Source: Candidatus Polarisedimenticolaceae bacterium (GTDB taxonomy: Bacteria > Pseudomonadota > Gammaproteobacteria > Chromatiales > Chromatiaceae). From it: DNA of 64,000 nt. A program made the position numbers and the translations under genes. The stretch covers positions 33,140 to 97,139 of the forward strand of contig JAKISI010000004.1 of NCBI GenBank assembly GCA_021648685.1, in the 5' to 3' direction. The notes beneath the pieces are model-generated. The model was not told the DNA's origin and made no database searches. It worked only from the letters and a program-made list of their open reading frames with translations. Shown one piece after another: positions 18,212 through 25,752 of the stretch (within the stretch, counting starts at the first letter, position 1; every line of letters begins with the position of its first letter).

Positions 18212-19064
18212 TCTGATTCGACACTACCAAGGCGTAAAAGCGGTTGATGGCATCAGTTTTGCCATTGAGCGTGGCCGCTGTTTTGGGCTGCTCGGCCCCA
18301 ATGGGGCGGGCAAGACCACAACGGTTGAAATGCTGGAGGGGATCAATGAACCCACCAGCGGCTCCATTCTCTACCAGGGCAGGCCGTTGGGGCGTCGCTT
18401 CAGGGATGAGGCCGGCATCATGTTTCAGACGACGGCGCTACAGGACTACATCACGGTACGTGAGACGCTGGAGATGTTTCAGCAGATCTACCCGCGCACC
18501 ACACCGCTGCAAGAGCTGATCGAGAGCTGCTCACTGGAGGAGTTTCTGGATCGGGATACCCGCAAGCTCTCGGGTGGCCAGCGCCAACGAATGTTGCTGG
18601 CCATAGCGCTGGTCAATGACCCGGAGGTGATTTTTCTGGATGAGCCAACCACCGGGCTCGACCCCCAGGCCCGGCGTAACTTCTGGGAGCTGGTGCAGAG
18701 CATCAAACAGCGGGGCAAGACCATTGTGCTCACCACCCACTACATGGAGGAGGCCTACCGGCTCTGTGATGACATCATCATCATGGATCATGGCCGCATC
18801 ATTGCCCAGGGCACACCGGATGCGCTGCTGGCCAAACACTTTGCAGAGGTGGTGCTGCAACTGCCGGCAACTGATTTTCCCGCAAGCTATCCCGAGCTGG
18901 AGATGCAGATGAGTGGTGATCTGGTCGAGATTCTGTCGAGTGATCTCAACAGCACCATTAATCGGCTGACTGAACAGGGGGTCTCACTGGCAGGATTGCG
19001 CATCCGGCAGCGCACCCTGGAGGATCTCTTTCTGGCACTGACCGGCCGGGAGCTGCGAACATGA
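18186..19064 (+). CDS. ABC-2 transporter ATP-binding protein
   Basis: ATPase of a DrrA/YadG-type exporter, 292 residues. Walker [10 protein letters not shown] near residue 38, signature LSGGQRQR near residue 129, Walker B VIFLDEPTTGLDP near residue 150 and switch His in TTHYMEE. Start is GTG 18186. The permease gene overlaps its stop (ATGA), so the pair forms one transporter. Substrate unknown. Confidence 0.92.
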   Translation: MPPFLQVDNLIRHYQGVKAVDGISFAIERGRCFGLLGPNGAGKTTTVEMLEGINEPTSGSILYQGRPLGRRFRDEAGIMFQTTALQDYITVRETLEMFQQIYPRTTPLQELIESCSLEEFLDRDTRKLSGGQRQRMLLAIALVNDPEVIFLDEPTTGLDPQARRNFWELVQSIKQRGKTIVLTTHYMEEAYRLCDDIIIMDHGRIIAQGTPDALLAKHFAEVVLQLPATDFPASYPELEMQMSGDLVEILSSDLNSTINRLTEQGVSLAGLRIRQRTLEDLFLALTGRELRT

Positions 19065-20059
19065 GCTTTAGACGTTTTCTCGCTATTATGCGCGCCAGGA
19101 ACAAGGAGTTCTGGCGCGACCGCGCAGCGCTGGCCTGGAACTTCATCTTCCCCATCATGGTGATTGGCGGCTTTGCCGTGGCCTTTTCGGGCGATGGGCC
19201 AGATCTCTATAAAGTAGGCATTACCGCCGCGCAGAGCAGCCAAAATCTCCATTTTGAAGAGATAAAATATATCCAGTTCATTCCGGTTACCGACCTTTCA
19301 GCAGCCATCACAAAGGTAGAGCGCCACCAGCTGGATATGCTGATATCACCAGCCACCCAGCAGTTCTGGATCAATGACAGCTCACCGGCAGGCTATCTGC
19401 TGGAGCGGCTGCTCAATGGCAGTGATGCGGGGTTCAAACGCGAAGCGGTAACGGGTGAAGGGATACGCTATGTGGATTGGCTGATCTCCGGCATCCTGGC
19501 GATGAACCTGATGTTCAGCGCCCTGTTTGGGGTCGGCTTCGTGATTGTGCGCTATCGCAAAAATGGCATGCTCAAGCGGCTCAAGGCGACGCCGGTCACC
19601 GCATTTGAGTTTATCTCTGCACAGGTGGTCTCCCGGCTCTGGCTGCTGCTGTCAGTCAGTGCGCTGGTCTTTTTTCTCACCGATCTGGTGCTCGACTTCC
19701 GCATGTATGGCAGCTATTTTGACCTGCTCATCGTCTTTGCCCTGGGGGCAATCTGCCTGATCAGCCTGGGTTTGTTGATTGCTGCCCGGCTGGCCAGTGA
19801 GGAGCTGGCCGGTGGCCTGCTCAATGCCATTAGCTGGCCGATGATGTTCCTCTCCGGGGTCTGGTTTTCACTGGAGGGAGTAAACCCCTGGCTGGTAAAA
19901 CTGGCACAGATTCTGCCGCTGACGCATGTGATTGATGGGGCGCGCGCCATCATGATTGATGGCGCCGGTCTTATGGATATCTGGCCAAACCTGATGGCAC
20001 TGATGGTGATGACGGCGGTTTTTCTGCTCATTGCAGCCCGCACCTTTCGCTGGGAGTAG
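19061..20059 (+). CDS. ABC-2 type permease
   Basis: A 332-residue inner-membrane permease with one N-terminal transmembrane helix (about 25-45), a periplasmic loop of about 90 residues and five C-terminal helices, the ABC-2 pattern. The NGMLKRLKATPV segment before the core helices is typical. Paired with the ATPase encoded just upstream. Exported substrate is unknown. Confidence 0.9.
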   Translation: MSFRRFLAIMRARNKEFWRDRAALAWNFIFPIMVIGGFAVAFSGDGPDLYKVGITAAQSSQNLHFEEIKYIQFIPVTDLSAAITKVERHQLDMLISPATQQFWINDSSPAGYLLERLLNGSDAGFKREAVTGEGIRYVDWLISGILAMNLMFSALFGVGFVIVRYRKNGMLKRLKATPVTAFEFISAQVVSRLWLLLSVSALVFFLTDLVLDFRMYGSYFDLLIVFALGAICLISLGLLIAARLASEELAGGLLNAISWPMMFLSGVWFSLEGVNPWLVKLAQILPLTHVIDGARAIMIDGAGLMDIWPNLMALMVMTAVFLLIAARTFRWE

Positions 20060-20129
20060 ATTTTTTGCAACAAAATTTGTGGGGGTGTGGTCATAGATGA
20101 TTCTGCAGGCAGGACGAAAGGGTATCAGT

Positions 20130-20726
20130 ATGGAACGATTTAAACACTATCTGCTGGGGATGCTCAGTTTGGCCTCCATATCAGGGCATGCGGCACAGCA
20201 ACCCGCCACCACAGCCACCTTTGCCGGTGGCTGCTTCTGGTGCATGGAGAGCGACTTTGAAAAGGTGGAAGGGGTAACAGATGTACTCTCCGGATACATT
20301 GGCGGCCACCTGCAAAACCCAACGTACAAAAAGATCTCTGCCGGGGACAGCGGCCATGCCGAAGCGATTCAGATCACCTTCGATCCATCCAGAATAGACT
20401 ATGTCGGCCTGCTGGAGATATTCTGGCGCAGCATCGACCCCACCCGGTCTGATCGGCAGTTTTGTGATCTGGGCAGCCAATATCGTCCAGAGATCTTCTA
20501 TCATAATGAACAGCAGCAGGCATGGGCAGAAGCATCAAAGCAGATGCTGGAGCAGACCAAGCCCTTTGAGGAGCCGATAGTGGTCGAGATCACAGCCGCA
20601 AGCATCTTCTACCCTGCAGAGGAGTACCACCAGGATTACTACAAGAAAAACCCGATCCGCTATAGATATTACCGTTACAGCTGTGGGCGCGATAAGCGCC
20701 TCAACATACTTTGGGGGAGCCGATGA
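20130..20726 (+). CDS. msrA: Peptide methionine-S-sulfoxide reductase, exported
   Basis: Reduces the S epimer of methionine sulfoxide. From ATG 20130 the protein has 198 residues and a short signal-like N-terminus ending in HAAQQ, followed by the active-site GGCFWC (Cys35). An in-frame start at 20097 would add 11 residues with poor ribosome-site support. Later motifs GDSGHAEA and FYPAEEYHQDYY fit MsrA. It overlaps msrB (ATGA). The signal-like N-terminus suggests a periplasmic form. Confidence 0.9.
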   Translation: MERFKHYLLGMLSLASISGHAAQQPATTATFAGGCFWCMESDFEKVEGVTDVLSGYIGGHLQNPTYKKISAGDSGHAEAIQITFDPSRIDYVGLLEIFWRSIDPTRSDRQFCDLGSQYRPEIFYHNEQQQAWAEASKQMLEQTKPFEEPIVVEITAASIFYPAEEYHQDYYKKNPIRYRYYRYSCGRDKRLNILWGSR

Positions 20727-21220
20727 AGAGCGCATTGAGCCGTCGCCATTTTCTCTCCCTGATGGTGGGCAGCGCCGCCCTGACCGCATCACCACTCTTT
20801 GCCAGCAATAGAGGGAGCAAAACCATGATTACAAAGATAACCCGAACCCGAGCGGAGTGGGCAGCCATTCTGACCCCTGAGCAGTTTGAGATTCTGCGTG
20901 AAGAGGGGACAGAGCCGGCGCGCAGCAGCCCTCTGGACAAGGAGTGTCGGGAGGGCATCTACCACTGTGCAGGCTGTGATCTGGAACTGTTTAGCTCAGA
21001 TATGAAATTTGACAGCGGCACCGGCTGGCCCAGTTTTTTTACCACTATAGAGGGGCATCTGGAGACCAAACGTGATTTCAAGATGGTCTGGCCCCGAACA
21101 GAATATCACTGCGCCCGTTGTGGCGGTCATCAGGGACATGTTTTTGATGATGGGCCGGAACCCACCGGGGAGCGCTGGTGCAATAACGGTCTGGCGTTGC
21201 GGTTTGAGCTGGCAGAGTGA
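20723..21220 (+). CDS. msrB: Peptide methionine-R-sulfoxide reductase with Tat-type signal
   Basis: Reduces the R epimer of methionine sulfoxide. The 165-residue protein from ATG 20723 starts with SRRHFLSL, a twin-arginine motif at residues 6-11, and a hydrophobic stretch ending in SPLFA. Zinc-binding pairs are CAGC and CARC; the catalytic Cys is in ERWCNNGLALRF near the C-terminus, where families usually show RYCxNS. Coupled to msrA by an ATGA overlap, forming an exported repair pair. Confidence 0.9.
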   Translation: MKSALSRRHFLSLMVGSAALTASPLFASNRGSKTMITKITRTRAEWAAILTPEQFEILREEGTEPARSSPLDKECREGIYHCAGCDLELFSSDMKFDSGTGWPSFFTTIEGHLETKRDFKMVWPRTEYHCARCGGHQGHVFDDGPEPTGERWCNNGLALRFELAE

Positions 21221-21284
21221 AACAGGATCAGAGCCGGGAAAGCCGCTATACTGCGCCCCCCATATCGAAAGAGAGCGAAAGAAC

Positions 21285-21605
21285 GTGAATCAAGAGCGCA
21301 ACACACCACAACAGGAGGCCATCTGGGCAGCACTGAAAACGGTGATGGATCCTGAAGTCGGGATCAATATCGTTGAGATGGGCATGGTCTACACCGTAGC
21401 CGTTACCGACAATAAGGCAAAGGTCGAGATCACCATGACCTCCCCCAGCTGTCCGCTGCATGTCACCATTACCAATGAAGCCCGTCAGGCCGTTGTGCGC
21501 GCCCTGCCCTCACTGGCTGAGGTCGATGTGCAGGTGGTCTGGGAGCCTGCCTGGACGCCGGAGCGGATGTCCGATGCAGCCAAAAAGATGCTGGGTGGCA
21601 GATGA
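21285..21605 (+). CDS. DUF59 / MIP18-family metal-sulfur cluster assembly protein
   Basis: A 106-residue protein of the SufT/PaaD-like family: DPEVGINIVEMGMVY near residue 22 and MTSPSCPLHVTI with the conserved Cys near residue 56. I start it at GTG 21285, where the family N-terminus begins, preceded by GAAAGA; the open frame extends further upstream into msrB sequence. Likely acts in iron-sulfur cluster maturation. The stop overlaps the membrane-protein ATG (ATGA). Confidence 0.85.
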   Translation: MNQERNTPQQEAIWAALKTVMDPEVGINIVEMGMVYTVAVTDNKAKVEITMTSPSCPLHVTITNEARQAVVRALPSLAEVDVQVVWEPAWTPERMSDAAKKMLGGR

Positions 21606-22693
21606 GCCTAAAACCAAACCACCGTCTGCCGCTGATGGCGATGGGCATGTTCTCACTGTTGATGGCCTTGTTTGGTGGTGTGCAACGTCTGGGCTGGGAG
21701 CTGCCGACACTGACGCTGGTGCTGCCAGCCAACCATGGCTCACTGATGGTGGGCGCCTTTTTGGGAACAGTAATTGGGTTGGAGCGAGCGGTTGCACTGG
21801 GCAGACGCTGGGGTTTTCTGGGGCCACTCTCCACCGGCCTTGGTGGCCTGTTACTAATCACCGGGGTGGCTCCTTCATTGGCACAACTGCTGATCGTTAT
21901 CGGCAGCCTGATGCTCTGCCTGCTGTTTGTCGCCTTTCTGCGCCGTCAATTTGCCTGGTTCACAGTGATTATGCTGGTGGGCGCACTCTCCTGGCTGGCG
22001 GGTAATCTACTCTGGCTGACGGGCAGCAGCATCTTTGTGGTGGTCTGGTGGTGGATGGGCTTTCTGCTGTTGACCATTGCCGGTGAACGCATGGAGCTGG
22101 GGCGCATGCTCTTCATTCCAAAGGCGCGCCAGCAGCAGATGAGTGGAGCCGTTGTACTCTCGATGCTGGGCATTGCAGTTACGCTGTTCGACATTGATAC
22201 CGGGGTACGCATACTGGGTCTGGGCATGATCGCCATCGCAGTCTGGCTTGGCCTGAATGATATAGCACGACGAACCGTACGGCAGACGGGCCTAACACGC
22301 TTTATTGCAGTCAACCTGCTGGCGGGCTATCTCTGGCTGGCCTGCTGCGGCCTGCTGCTGGTGCTGTTTGGGGCTGATTTTAGTGGCCTGCGCTATGATG
22401 CCGTGCTGCATACCTTCTTCCTTGGTTTTATCTTCTCAATGATCTTTGGCCATGCCCCGGTGATCTTTCCTGCGGTATTGGGGCGAGGCATGCTGTATCG
22501 GCCAGCCTTCTATATCCATGTGGTGCTGCTGCACGTTTTTCTCACGGTTCGTGTGGTGGGTGATCTGACAATAGAGCTGCTGCCCCGCAACATCGGCGGA
22601 CTGATCAATGCACTGACGCTGCTGGTTTTTGTGCTCAATACGGTACTGGCCATTCGCGCACATCACGTCAAACAGAAAGCAGAAGCAGGTTAG
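21602..22693 (+). CDS. Polytopic membrane protein, NnrS-like
   Basis: A 363-residue protein with about eleven or twelve transmembrane helices. It has conserved-looking histidines in membrane segments: His45 in ANHGSLMVGAFLGT, and two in LHTFFLGFIFSMIFGHAPVIFP near residue 270. This resembles NnrS-type haem/copper membrane proteins linked to nitric-oxide stress, but similarity is general. Coupled to the DUF59 gene. The downstream flank is interrupted by the IS1182-type insertion at 22753. Confidence 0.55.
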   Translation: MSLKPNHRLPLMAMGMFSLLMALFGGVQRLGWELPTLTLVLPANHGSLMVGAFLGTVIGLERAVALGRRWGFLGPLSTGLGGLLLITGVAPSLAQLLIVIGSLMLCLLFVAFLRRQFAWFTVIMLVGALSWLAGNLLWLTGSSIFVVVWWWMGFLLLTIAGERMELGRMLFIPKARQQQMSGAVVLSMLGIAVTLFDIDTGVRILGLGMIAIAVWLGLNDIARRTVRQTGLTRFIAVNLLAGYLWLACCGLLLVLFGADFSGLRYDAVLHTFFLGFIFSMIFGHAPVIFPAVLGRGMLYRPAFYIHVVLLHVFLTVRVVGDLTIELLPRNIGGLINALTLLVFVLNTVLAIRAHHVKQKAEAG

Positions 22694-22890
22694 CTCCCCG
22701 AAAAATCTCTAGCACGCTGTTAGCTTCATAATTCGAAAGACTCAAATGGAACCTAGGAGGCTGTCCGAGAATAGAAACCCTGCTACCAAAAAAGCGGGCA
22801 CAAGTGCGGAAAAAGCAATGACAACCTGTAGCTAACAATGAATATTCATCACTTAAAACACCTATTATCCATATAAGTATCAAAGGGTTA

Positions 22891-22899
22891 TGATATAAT
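22891..22899 (+). promoter_or_regulatory. Extended -10 promoter of the IS transposase
   Basis: TGATATAAT is an extended -10 box with a perfect TATAAT, 41 bases upstream of the transposase ATG. No good -35 box is seen, which is acceptable for an extended -10 promoter. Confidence 0.45.
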
Positions 22900-22939
22900 A
22901 CTGAGGCGATAAACCGCAGAAATCAACTTAAATCAAACC

Positions 22940-24448
22940 ATGACTATCCCTTTCAAAAAAAGCCCAACGGAATTCAACCAACATCTGTTGTTTCCAAGCA
23001 ATATATTTGATCTCCTCCCAAAAGATCATGAATGCTACCTCTACATGGATCTGTTTAAACAACTGGATACATCTGCCCTGGAAAGAACATTCAGTATCAA
23101 AGGACAAAATGCCTACCATCCAAAGCTGATTGTATCCATACTTATCTATGCCTACAGCCGTGGTGTATTCAGCTCACGAGAAATAGAAAAGCGCTGTAAT
23201 GAAGACCTTTCCTTCATGTTTATTGCGCAGATGAATTGCCCTAACTTTCGTGTGCTGAGTGACTTTAGAAAAAATAACCCTGAGTTTTTCCACGACTGTT
23301 TTAAGCAAACGGTTAAGCTGGCTATAGAGCTTGAGCTTGCCTCACTGGGGCACATCAGCCTTGATGGCTCAAAATTCAAAGCAGACAGTTCCAAACACAA
23401 AGCAATGACCTATAAACGCTTAAAGGAAAAAGAGTTGGAGTTGAGCAAAGAGATTGACGAGTTAATTGAAAAAGCCAGCAGCTGTGATGAGGAAGAAGAT
23501 CAATCATATAAGGAGCAGACGGGCTATGAAATCCCTGAGGATCTAAAATTCAAGGAAGCGCGTTTAGCACGCATCAAAGAGGCTAAAGAGGCACTGGAGA
23601 AGCGTGAGCAAATCCTAAATCCCGGCAAGGAGATTGAAGATAAAAAGCAGATTAGCTTTGCGGATACAGATGCTCGCATCATGGGAAAGAACGGAAACTT
23701 TGACTATCAATATAATGGCCAGATCAGTGTAGATGAAGATCATCAAATCATTATTGGACAGCACCTCAGCCAAAATGCGAATGATAAAAACGAAGTGACC
23801 CCAGCGCTACAGAGCATCCAGGATGCGACCGGCAGGTTACCAGACACTATGAGCGCCGATAATGGCTATATGTCTGGGCACAACCTTGAAGCATTTGAGG
23901 CCATTTCAGTTGATGTATATATTGCAACAGATAAAGGTGAAAAGACAAGCAAGATTCCTTTAGATGAATCAGATCGAAAACTTGTCAAAGCAGACTTTGA
24001 ATATGATGAGGAAAAAGACTGCTTTATTTGCCCAGGAAAACAAGAGCTGGTGTTGAAGCGCCAATCAAAGGACGGTAAAAAAACCTATCAAGGAGACGCC
24101 ATAATTTGTGAAGGTTGCCTATATAAAAGTAGGTGCTGTCAATCCAGCAAAGGAGAGGCGCGGACAATCCAAACTGATGACAAAGAACCATTACGGCAAC
24201 AAATGAATGCCAAGATGGAAAAAGATGAATCAAAAGAAATCTATAAAAAACGCAAAGTGATTGTAGAGCCTGTGTTTGGCCATATCAAAAACAGTGGGTT
24301 TCGTCGTTTCAGCGTGAGAGGAAAAGAGAAGGTGGCGGGTGAGTTTTCATTGGTGTGTGCCACACACAATCTTAAAAAAATAGCTCGATCAATGCTCAAT
24401 GGGTTAATCCGCCCAGAATTTGGAAATTTAAGCGCCATGTATAACTAA
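22940..24448 (+). CDS. IS1182-family transposase
   Basis: DDE transposase of 502 residues. The N-terminus (FDLLPKDHECYLYMDLFKQL) and the helix HPKLIVSILIYAYSRGVFSSREIEK are typical of IS1182 proteins. Candidate catalytic segments are ISLDGSKFKAD near residue 142, MSADNGYMSG near residue 305 and the C-terminal VIVEPVFGHIK near residue 437. Between them lie a Lys/Glu-rich insert and a CEGCLYKSRCC zinc-knuckle-like motif. Full length with no stops. Confidence 0.93.
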   Translation: MTIPFKKSPTEFNQHLLFPSNIFDLLPKDHECYLYMDLFKQLDTSALERTFSIKGQNAYHPKLIVSILIYAYSRGVFSSREIEKRCNEDLSFMFIAQMNCPNFRVLSDFRKNNPEFFHDCFKQTVKLAIELELASLGHISLDGSKFKADSSKHKAMTYKRLKEKELELSKEIDELIEKASSCDEEEDQSYKEQTGYEIPEDLKFKEARLARIKEAKEALEKREQILNPGKEIEDKKQISFADTDARIMGKNGNFDYQYNGQISVDEDHQIIIGQHLSQNANDKNEVTPALQSIQDATGRLPDTMSADNGYMSGHNLEAFEAISVDVYIATDKGEKTSKIPLDESDRKLVKADFEYDEEKDCFICPGKQELVLKRQSKDGKKTYQGDAIICEGCLYKSRCCQSSKGEARTIQTDDKEPLRQQMNAKMEKDESKEIYKKRKVIVEPVFGHIKNSGFRRFSVRGKEKVAGEFSLVCATHNLKKIARSMLNGLIRPEFGNLSAMYN

Positions 24449-24486
24449 AGGGAGAAATGGATGCAAATAGCGAAAAAAACGGGCGA

Positions 24487-24510
24487 TTTAGAGGCTGTTG
24501 AGCCTCTAAA
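24487..24510 (+). terminator. Hairpin after the IS transposase
   Basis: TTTAGAGGCT and AGCCTCTAAA form a 10-bp perfect stem with loop GTTG, 39 bases after the transposase stop. There is only a short A/T tail, so it may be a terminator or a barrier to outside transcription. Confidence 0.6.
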
Positions 24511-24625
24511 TAGTAATAAGAATCATTACTGCCAGTGAATGATAGGCATTCTCAATAAATGCAGCTCATTAGCTCTTAATGTTTACCTATTCTCGGACAG
24601 CCTCCTAGTTACTGGGGGATAAGAG

Positions 24626-25066
24626 ATGAAATATCGGTATGGTAGTCATACGGCTTATGCGATTGAGTATCACTTTGTTTGGGTAACGAAATATCGCTAT
24701 AAAGTGCTGGTAGGAGATGTTGGTAGTCGGGTACGGGAGTTAGTACGGCAAACGTGCGATGCATTTGAGATTAAGATATTGAAGGGAGTGGTGAGCAAGG
24801 ATCACGTGCATATTTTGGTATCAGCGCCACCGAATATGGCGCCCAGTGAGATAATGCGTAGGATAAAAGGCCGTACGTCGAGGAAGTTGTTTGAGGAGTT
24901 TCCGAAGCTAAAGAAGCGTTACTGGGGTCGGCACTTCTGGGCAAGAGGATATTTTTGTGCGACGGTGGGGCAGATGACGGAAGAGATGATCCAAGATTAC
25001 TTGGAACATCACTTTGAGCCGAAGCCAAGTACGGATTTTAAAATGGAAGTAGAGCCGGATGAATAA
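24626..25066 (+). CDS. tnpA: IS200/IS605-family transposase TnpA
   Basis: A Y1 HUH single-strand transposase of 146 residues. The N-terminal YAIEYHFVWVTKYRYKVL is typical; the HUH motif is HVHIL near residue 55, and the catalytic Tyr is in EEMIQDYLEHH near residue 129. No tnpB is present. A GGGGGATAAGAG ribosome site precedes the ATG. The IS1182 element sits 17 bases upstream and has probably split the left end of this element. Confidence 0.93.
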   Translation: MKYRYGSHTAYAIEYHFVWVTKYRYKVLVGDVGSRVRELVRQTCDAFEIKILKGVVSKDHVHILVSAPPNMAPSEIMRRIKGRTSRKLFEEFPKLKKRYWGRHFWARGYFCATVGQMTEEMIQDYLEHHFEPKPSTDFKMEVEPDE

Positions 25067-25069
25067 ACG

Positions 25070-25285
25070 GGGCTATCCGCCCCGTATCCGGACTTTCAGT
25101 CCGAAAATCTAACCCACCGGTCTTTAGCCGGTGGTTGTTGAGTTTGCATGATTAACCGAGTGACGCAAGACTCAACGACTATGGACTAAAAGTCCATAGG
25201 TTGTTTTCAGAACGACTGAAAGTCGTTATGTGGTAAAGCAATATATCGCTCCGCGATGCTAAAGCCTTGCACTGAGAGTGCATGG
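25070..25285 (+). repeat. Run of seven small hairpins behind tnpA (IS200/IS605 right end and beyond)
   Basis: Successive stem-loops: CGGGGC/GCCCCG, CGGACT/AGTCCG, CACCGG/CCGGTG, CTATGGACT/AGTCCATAG, ACGACT/AGTCGT, ATCGC/GCGAT and GCACT/AGTGC, with loops of about 3-5 bases. The third (about 25112-25137) looks like the right-end imperfect palindrome of IS200/IS605 elements. The later four lie outside the expected element end and share an ACT-(loop)-AGT design. No spacers or long direct repeats are present, so this is not CRISPR. Confidence 0.65.
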
Positions 25286-25303
25286 TTTTTACTAGCGTAT
25301 TGA

Positions 25304-25471
25304 GACAATAAAGACCTGGCCCTTTGCTGTTTCAATCTACTCAATGATCTGCACAATGCCATCTGGCAACACTATGAATCTGCATTAGTCCCAATCATCA
25401 TTGCAGAATATAACCAAGATCCGGACTCTCAATCGGAACGGTCTGACTTCGACGACGATATCTCGTTTTAA
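25304..25471 (+). pseudogene. Coding relic with acidic C-terminus
   Basis: An open frame of 55 codons between a TGA at 25301 and the stop at 25469-25471, without an ATG, GTG or TTG near its beginning. It reads NLLNDLHNAIWQHYES and ends in DFDDDISF. The composition looks protein-like, so it may be the 3' remnant of a gene cut by mobile elements. The tail resembles the acidic SSB-type tip DDDIPF, which may be chance. I do not recognise the family. Confidence 0.35.
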
Positions 25472-25515
25472 GCCTCTTTTGTCCCAGGCTGCCTGGGGGG
25501 GATATTTCTCCTCAT

Positions 25516-25683
25516 TCAGCTTGGGATTTTTATTTGCATTTCACCTGAAATAGGTTGGGGCAAATCGACTAAATCAGTGCAGGACGTAACATCTGGGCAA
25601 AAGAAGCGCAGAATGCGCAATACCCCCAGCAAAAAGGCCATGCCCTCTCCCTTGGGTACTTTGCGCTCATAGTGCCCATGATC
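25516..25683 (-). pseudogene. Transposase-associated coding relic
   Basis: A minus-strand open frame of 56 codons beginning HGHYERKVPKGEG and continuing RILRFFCPD before a TGA. The HGHYxRKxP...RFxCP pattern resembles N-terminal zinc-binding segments of some insertion-sequence proteins (DUF6431-like). Its upstream end is cut exactly at the MITE-like repeat, whose edge supplies an in-frame TAG. No start codon at the proper place; a degraded fragment. Confidence 0.35.
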
Positions 25684-25752
25684 CTAGAAAAAAAATCTGT
25701 AGATTAAGCATCTTAGTCGCCCTCGCTACGGCTTAACTGATTTTTCTAGGAT
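25681..25752. repeat. MITE-like 72-bp inverted-repeat element
   Basis: ATCCTAGAAAAA at 25681-25692 is matched by TTTTTCTAGGAT at 25741-25752, a perfect 12-bp inverted repeat with partly symmetric inner flanks. The core contains GTCGCCCTCGCTACGGC. The right arm encodes the last nine codons and stop of the hypothetical gene at 25726-26319. Small size and terminal repeats suggest a non-autonomous element. Confidence 0.55.

Larger units (their letters stand above)
22753..24608 (+). mobile_element. IS1182-family insertion sequence with 4-bp CTAG target duplication
   Basis: Perfect inverted ends: GAGGCTGTCCGAGAATAG from 22757 and its reverse complement ending at 24604. Both are flanked by CTAG (22753-22756 and 24605-24608), which reads as a palindromic target duplication. 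The element proper is 22757-24604, 1,848 bp, with one transposase gene. A hairpin at 24487-24510 follows the transposase. The element is more AT-rich than its neighbours and appears intact, so insertion is probably recent. Confidence 0.93.

Noticed and set aside
21460..22005. Plus-strand frame overlapping the DUF59 and membrane-protein genes
   Set aside because: Runs in another frame through two well-supported genes and encodes no recognisable protein.
25070..25285. Possible CRISPR array in the hairpin run
   Set aside because: Hairpins differ from each other, spacing is irregular, and there are no identical direct repeats or cas genes.
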